Assembly (NCBI GenBank): GCA_905480085.1
Contig: CAJQPD010000322.1
Location: 1 to 18,655 of the forward strand
Direction: 5' to 3'
DNA length: 18,655 bases
Origin: an uncultured Acidimicrobiia bacterium
Lineage (GTDB): Bacteria; Actinomycetota; Acidimicrobiia; Spongiisociales; JAENVV01
Shown: positions 15,831 to 18,655 of the stretch, one piece after another
How positions within the stretch are numbered: the first letter of the stretch is position 1
How the letters are laid out: each line of letters starts with the position of its first letter
Program-made: the position numbers and the translations under genes
Notes under the pieces: model-generated
What the model was told of the DNA's origin: nothing
Database searches by the model: none
What the model saw: only the letters and a program-made list of their open reading frames with translations

Positions 15831-15996
15831 CTAGAAGTCAACCACCGGGCGGATGAATTGAACCAGTTCTCTGGCGATCGATCGGGCTTCTTTCAGCGAC
15901 CCATCGGCATGTCGCAGATCGGCCGCAGCCGGGTCCACCGTGCCCGTGAACCAGAAAGTGCCCGTGAACCAGAAAACAGAAGTTTGTAAAGCCCGC
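15831..15996 (-). pseudogene. possible C-terminal stub of an unrecognised gene
   Basis: Minus-strand frame ending at TAG 15833-15831, with a protein-like end: VDPAAADLRHADGSLKEARS then IARELVQFIRPVVDF. Upstream it runs through two in-frame copies of an 18-bp tandem repeat (each FWFTGT) and then meets a stop near 15998; only TTG or an internal GTG could start it. The composition looks coding, and it lies upstream of the broken synthase on the same strand, so it may be a leftover of a lost gene. I cannot name the family. Confidence 0.3.
15940..15975. repeat. 18-bp perfect tandem duplication
   Basis: The unit gtgcccgtgaaccagaaa occurs twice back to back (15940-15957 and 15958-15975). Being a multiple of three, it keeps the minus-strand stub frame open. 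It fits a replication-slippage event. Confidence 0.95.
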
Positions 15997-16000
15997 AAAA

Positions 16001-16029
16001 TTCACTACATGCGAAAGAACGCATATACT
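16001..16029 (+). promoter_or_regulatory. sigma-70-type promoter for the DUF302 gene with operator-like repeat
   Basis: TTCACT (16001-16006), a 17-bp spacer and TATACT (16024-16029) form a good housekeeping promoter; transcription would start near 16036, leaving a leader of about 19 nt that contains AAGG before the ATG. The spacer contains the inverted repeat ATGCG-N6-CGCAT (16009-16024), well placed for a repressor or activator. Confidence 0.65.
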
Positions 16030-16054
16030 GATCTCACCAACCAGAAGGCAGCTC

Positions 16055-16453
16055 ATGGAAACCCACTCATATGGCATGACCGTTCGTACCGACCTGTCGA
16101 TGGAAGCTGCCGAGGCCGCCATTCGCTCGGCGCTCGCCGAGCAAGGGTTCGGCATCTTGACGGAAATCGACGTCGCCGAAACCCTCAAGAAGAATATCGA
16201 TGTAATCCGGGCTCCCTACCGAATCCTCGGGGCCTGCAATCCGGTACTCGCCAACCAGGCTCTTGAGATCGAAGAAGGAATCGGCCTGCTCTTGCCGTGC
16301 AACGTTGCGGTGTACGAATCGGGTGGCAGCACGATCGTGGCAGCCATGGAACCGGAACTCATGTCGGGCGTGACCGACAACGCCGCCCTCGCCGAGGTCG
16401 CTTCAGAGGCCAAACGACGCCTGATCCTGGCTCTTTCGACACTAGAGAACTAA
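16055..16453 (+). CDS. DUF302-domain protein
   Basis: A 132-residue cytoplasmic protein filling the whole DUF302 domain: the start [20 protein letters not shown], then [20 protein letters not shown], the [16 protein letters not shown] segment, and [12 protein letters not shown]. Two Cys (GACNP and LPCNV) are in positions typical of the family. DUF302 proteins are widespread, and their biochemical role is unsettled; some sit near metal or sulfur stress genes. The start is supported by AAGG six nt upstream and by a strong promoter. It precedes cspA, which has its own promoter. Confidence 0.93.
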   Translation: METHSYGMTVRTDLSMEAAEAAIRSALAEQGFGILTEIDVAETLKKNIDVIRAPYRILGACNPVLANQALEIEEGIGLLLPCNVAVYESGGSTIVAAMEPELMSGVTDNAALAEVASEAKRRLILALSTLEN

Positions 16454-16461
16454 GACTCGTT

Positions 16462-16489
16462 TTGGACAATTGGGATCTAGCCGTAGACT
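16462..16489 (+). promoter_or_regulatory. promoter for the cold-shock gene
   Basis: TTGGAC (16462-16467) and TAGACT (16484-16489) are spaced by 16 bp. Transcription would begin near 16496 and give a leader of about 46 nt with AGGAAG before the ATG. The leader is short compared with the long thermosensing cspA leader of enterics. Confidence 0.6.
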
Positions 16490-16541
16490 GTTCACTAATA
16501 GCGGCCGAAGATTGGCTGCTCTTTTAGGAAGTGAAATCGCA

Positions 16542-16742
16542 ATGGCACAGGGAACTGTGAAATTTTTCAACGCTGAGAAGGGCTTCGGCTTCATCTCGCG
16601 AGCAGACGGCGAAGACGTCTTTGTCCACTACTCCAATATCGAAGGCGCCGGCTACCGGTCGCTCGAAGAAGGCCAAACGGTCGAATTCGAGATTGGCGCC
16701 GGACGTAAGGGCGATGAAGCCCAGAACGTTCGGGTCGTCTAG
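16542..16742 (+). CDS. cspA: cold-shock domain protein
   Basis: A 66-residue single cold-shock domain, the normal length of CspA-type RNA chaperones that bind single-stranded RNA/DNA. RNP1 is KGFGFIS and RNP2 is VFVHYS; the start [18 protein letters not shown] is typical. ATG 16542 is chosen over an upstream frame-extended start because the family begins here. It has its own promoter and is followed by a strong intrinsic terminator, so it is probably monocistronic. Confidence 0.97.
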   Translation: MAQGTVKFFNAEKGFGFISRADGEDVFVHYSNIEGAGYRSLEEGQTVEFEIGAGRKGDEAQNVRVV

Positions 16743-16769
16743 CGACAACCGCTTAAGAACCTTATTTGC

Positions 16770-16801
16770 GAAAAGGGCCGCTCAGATGAGCGGCCCTTTT
16801 C
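16770..16801 (+). terminator. strong intrinsic terminator after cspA
   Basis: A perfect 14-bp stem GAAAAGGGCCGCTC / GAGCGGCCCTTTTC with loop AGAT, ending in a T-run, 27 bp after the cspA stop. The A-run on the other side makes it potentially bidirectional. Confidence 0.95.
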
Positions 16802-16943
16802 TGTTAACCCGGATCTCGTAGTCGATAGTGGTTCCGAAGAACCGGTGAAGAGCGTCCAGGCGATCGTCGAACTGTCCCAGAACTGCTGCACGGACACCGG
16901 CAGTTCCGAGTAGCCTCGAGTCACTGGGAAGAACACCGAGCAC
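16782..16943 (-). CDS. doubtful 53-aa ORF ending in the cspA terminator
   Basis: A minus-strand frame from GTG 16943 to a TGA inside the terminator hairpin. It contains a protein-like stretch, GQFDDRLDALHRFFGTTIDY followed by EIRVN. A GAGGA precedes the GTG by only three nt and an in-frame stop lies just upstream. It could be a small gene, a degraded gene end, or chance. No family is recognised. Confidence 0.22.
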   Translation of the reverse strand: MLGVLPSDSRLLGTAGVRAAVLGQFDDRLDALHRFFGTTIDYEIRVNRKGPLI

Positions 16944-17125
16944 GCATCCTCATGGCGGCACCACAACACGCGCCGCCCCCCTCTAATCCGACGAAACGAA
17001 CCCGCTTTGCGGGGGTATCTTCGATCCATTCAGTAACTAGACATCTCGTGTCTGTCCGGAATAAACCTCAGCTCACCCCTAGATCCGCCGATACATAGGC
17101 AACCGACCAAAGTGGGGATGGCGAC
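16944..17125. other. intergenic region
   Basis: No gene is evident between the doubtful ORF and the 58-aa gene. It contains a short CCCGC-TTT-GCGGG hairpin (17001-17013) whose minus-strand copy is followed by a T-rich stretch (TTCGTTTCG), so it might end leftward transcription. I see no clear promoter for the next gene beyond weak AT-rich patches. Confidence 0.5.
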
Positions 17126-17302
17126 ATGACTCATCGATTCATCGTCAGAGATGGCGATCTATTTGCAACCTACGTGGGAGAAGTCGTGCTGTGGGGCCAG
17201 GACACGGTCACCGTCTTCACGAGGACCGAAGACGAATACGGTCACTCGCTTGTCTGCTTTCCCTCCGAAGCAATTGCCGAACACGACGTGCTCGTCGCCT
17301 AA
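17126..17302 (+). CDS. 58-aa acidic small protein, unknown function
   Basis: The ORF starts at ATG 17126 with GGGG seven to eight nt upstream and ends at TAA 17302. The product begins MTHRFIVRDGDLFATYVGEV and ends PSEAIAEHDVLVA; it is acidic, soluble and strand-rich, with no signal peptide or membrane helix. It is short enough to be missed by common length cut-offs. It converges with the MFS gene and the two stops overlap by 4 bp. The family is not recognised. Confidence 0.65.
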   Translation: MTHRFIVRDGDLFATYVGEVVLWGQDTVTVFTRTEDEYGHSLVCFPSEAIAEHDVLVA

Positions 17303-18480
17303 GGCGACACCAACGACTGGGCTCCTTGATCCCGGGGGAGCAGCCAGATCAGCGGCAGGCCGGCGAACATCGCAATGGCCCCAATCAGCATCGCCGTCGA
17401 TAGACCAAAGGCATCACCTACCGCCCCGTAGGCCACCGCAGCTATCGACCGGATTGCGAAATTGATCGACAGATAGACCCCATTGGCAAGCGCCCGACTG
17501 TCGGGGAACTGTTCCTGAACGAGTGCCAGCAGCACCGGTTGGATCGCCAGCAGAGTCAGGCCAACGATCGGGAGCAAGGCGATTCTGACCCAACCATCGG
17601 CCACCATAAACAGCCCAAGCGAGATGGGGGCCGCCACATGACTGAACACCAGCACGGCGCGCCGGCCGACTCGATCGCTGATCCACCCACCCGCGAAGGC
17701 TCCGACCACTCCGGCCGCTTCCACAATCGACAGGGCCGCACCGGCTACCCACAGGTTGCTGCCCTCCTCGGTGAGGAAAACCGGCATGAAGAGTGTCGCG
17801 GCCATCATCATCATGCTGCGCAACGCCACCAGAGCCGCCAGCACCAGCATCACGCCCCGCATGGCCTGAACCGCAGTTCGCCAATGAATCGGTTCGCTGT
17901 CGCCGCGGCTTCGCAATGGTACGTCGCGCAGCCGAACGTGAAGGACCACCGACGTCGCAATGCCCGCCAATGCCAGAAAGGCCATCGATCGCAGCGACAT
18001 CACGGCCAGTGCGCTGACCACCACCAGCGGACCGAGCGTGCGACCGAGTTCACCGCCCACCATCCAATACCCCATGCCCCTGCCCAAACGACGGCCAGAG
18101 AGAAAGCCGATGGCCACGGGTGCGGTCGCATGAAAGGCGGCAACGCTCACCCCGGCCACCAGCAGCAGGAGAGCCAGCACCGGATAACCGGGTGCCCAAC
18201 CCAGCAGGCTCATCGCGGTCGCCGTCACGCCAGGTGCCGCCACCACGATCCACCGCAAAGCAGTCCGATCAGCCAGATGCCCGATGAACGCCTGGAGTAG
18301 CGACGGCAATTGAATGAACGCCGACAGCATCCCGGCCGCCGTATTCGACAGCGTCAGGGTTTCGATGAAGCGGGGAAGGAGCGGTGGAAGGAAGGCGGTA
18401 AAGGTGTCGTGCACCGCATGCCCGCCCGCGATAGTGGCGATCCGGCCGGCCTCGAACTCGTCCCCGGTCTCTTCGATCAC
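17299..18480 (-). CDS. MFS transporter, fosmidomycin-resistance-like
   Basis: A 393-residue polytopic membrane protein with about 12 helices in two six-helix halves. The start GGHAVHDTFTAFLPPLLPRF and the following SNTAAGMLSAFIQLPSLLQA resemble the FsmR/fosmidomycin-resistance branch of the major facilitator superfamily; the loop GHLADR and, in the second half, GWISDRVGRRAVL are the MFS A-motif copies. Its substrate is unknown; a drug or metabolite exporter is the default guess. The GTG start at 18480 lacks a strong ribosome site (GGGG at about 12 nt). No regulator is adjacent. Confidence 0.88.
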   Translation of the reverse strand: MIEETGDEFEAGRIATIAGGHAVHDTFTAFLPPLLPRFIETLTLSNTAAGMLSAFIQLPSLLQAFIGHLADRTALRWIVVAAPGVTATAMSLLGWAPGYPVLALLLLVAGVSVAAFHATAPVAIGFLSGRRLGRGMGYWMVGGELGRTLGPLVVVSALAVMSLRSMAFLALAGIATSVVLHVRLRDVPLRSRGDSEPIHWRTAVQAMRGVMLVLAALVALRSMMMMAATLFMPVFLTEEGSNLWVAGAALSIVEAAGVVGAFAGGWISDRVGRRAVLVFSHVAAPISLGLFMVADGWVRIALLPIVGLTLLAIQPVLLALVQEQFPDSRALANGVYLSINFAIRSIAAVAYGAVGDAFGLSTAMLIGAIAMFAGLPLIWLLPRDQGAQSLVSP

Positions 18481-18631
18481 AGTGGGTTCGACCCCGATTC
18501 GCTGTCCTCCAGGTGAGATCCGGAGACTCTAGAGAGACCACTCGCCGGCCAGCGAATCTGCTGAGTGGCCACTGACCCTCGACCAGCGTGCCCCCTAACC
18601 AGGACCTTTACAACGGAGTGGGCGGGAGACG
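18481..18631. other. divergent intergenic region at right edge
   Basis: Contains an imperfect hairpin near 18539-18569 (CCACT...AGTGG around CAGC-GAATCT-GCTG) and a CTCTAGAG palindrome near 18528. No clear promoter hexamers; TTTACAAC near 18608 is the only AT-rich patch before the edge gene. Confidence 0.4.
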
Positions 18632-18655
18632 ATGACGACCCTCCTGGACCCCGAT
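18632..18655 (+). CDS. start of a gene cut by the right edge
   Basis: ATG at 18632 followed by eight sense codons in total (MTTLLDPD) up to the edge, with GGGAG just upstream. Too short to identify; called only because of the start signal and its divergent position to the MFS gene. Confidence 0.4.

Noticed and set aside
15838..16188. 116-aa minus-strand ORF overlapping the DUF302 start
   Set aside because: Composition is not protein-like, it crosses a strong promoter and overlaps the 5' end of DUF302.
16825..16850. GGTTC-CGAA-GAACC hairpin as part of a tRNA
   Set aside because: No acceptor, D or anticodon arms can be built around it.
17539..18300. 253-aa plus-strand ORF opposite the MFS transporter
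   Set aside because: His/Arg/Gln-rich antisense shadow with no family features; the minus strand encodes a clear 12-TM protein.

Overview
The window is a GC-rich, chromosomal-looking stretch that reads as actinobacterial. I favour a lineage near Acidimicrobiia, but that is an inference. The evidence is DivIVA-type repeats, Thr-rich secreted lipoproteins with lipoboxes, an M23 protein carrying the GC-x(n)-FCP SLH-like tail common in those bacteria, many GTG starts, and -10 boxes placed so close to start codons that transcripts would be leaderless. There are no rRNA or tRNA genes, CRISPR arrays or insertion sequences.

Layout. (1) 1-2514, minus strand: a DivIVA-repeat protein, selD, a thioredoxin-fold [2Fe-2S] ferredoxin and the start of an alpha/beta hydrolase, closely spaced and probably one operon. 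(2) 2602-4477, plus: greA and mgtE. (3) 4502-6672, minus: a lipoprotein and a REC-GGDEF-HD-GYP response regulator. (4) 6765-8027, plus: a secreted M23 peptidase-like protein. (5) 8035-10512, minus: a class IV aminotransferase and glutamine-dependent NAD synthetase nadE; nadE is divergent from an M20 amidohydrolase plus a BCP-type peroxiredoxin (10569-12268, plus). (6) 12641-14115, minus: a lipoprotein whose stop overlaps the start of a thioredoxin-fold AhpC/TSA_2 (SelU-like) protein. (7) 14254-14946, plus: a two-TM membrane protein. (8) 14936-16000: a decay zone with a broken FMN-binding glutamate synthase gene, a possible gene stub and an 18-bp tandem duplication. (9) 16055-17302, plus: a DUF302 protein, a cold-shock protein with a textbook terminator, and a 58-aa protein. 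(10) 17299-18480, minus: an MFS transporter; then the first codons of a plus-strand gene at the right edge.

Main result: two genes contain an in-frame UGA exactly at a catalytic Cys position, each followed at once by a hairpin resembling a bacterial SECIS element. They are selD (UGA at codon 14, the active-site Cys/Sec of selenophosphate synthetase) and the SelU-like protein (UGA at codon 43, giving a U-x-x-C redox motif). Ordinary gene calling would truncate both. SelD makes the selenium donor used for Sec synthesis, so one selenoprotein here would help make the other. The organism should therefore carry selA, selB and selC elsewhere; none is visible here. A third in-frame UGA, in the glutamate synthase remnant, sits at a non-Cys position in a gene that also has an internal deletion, and I read it as ordinary decay.
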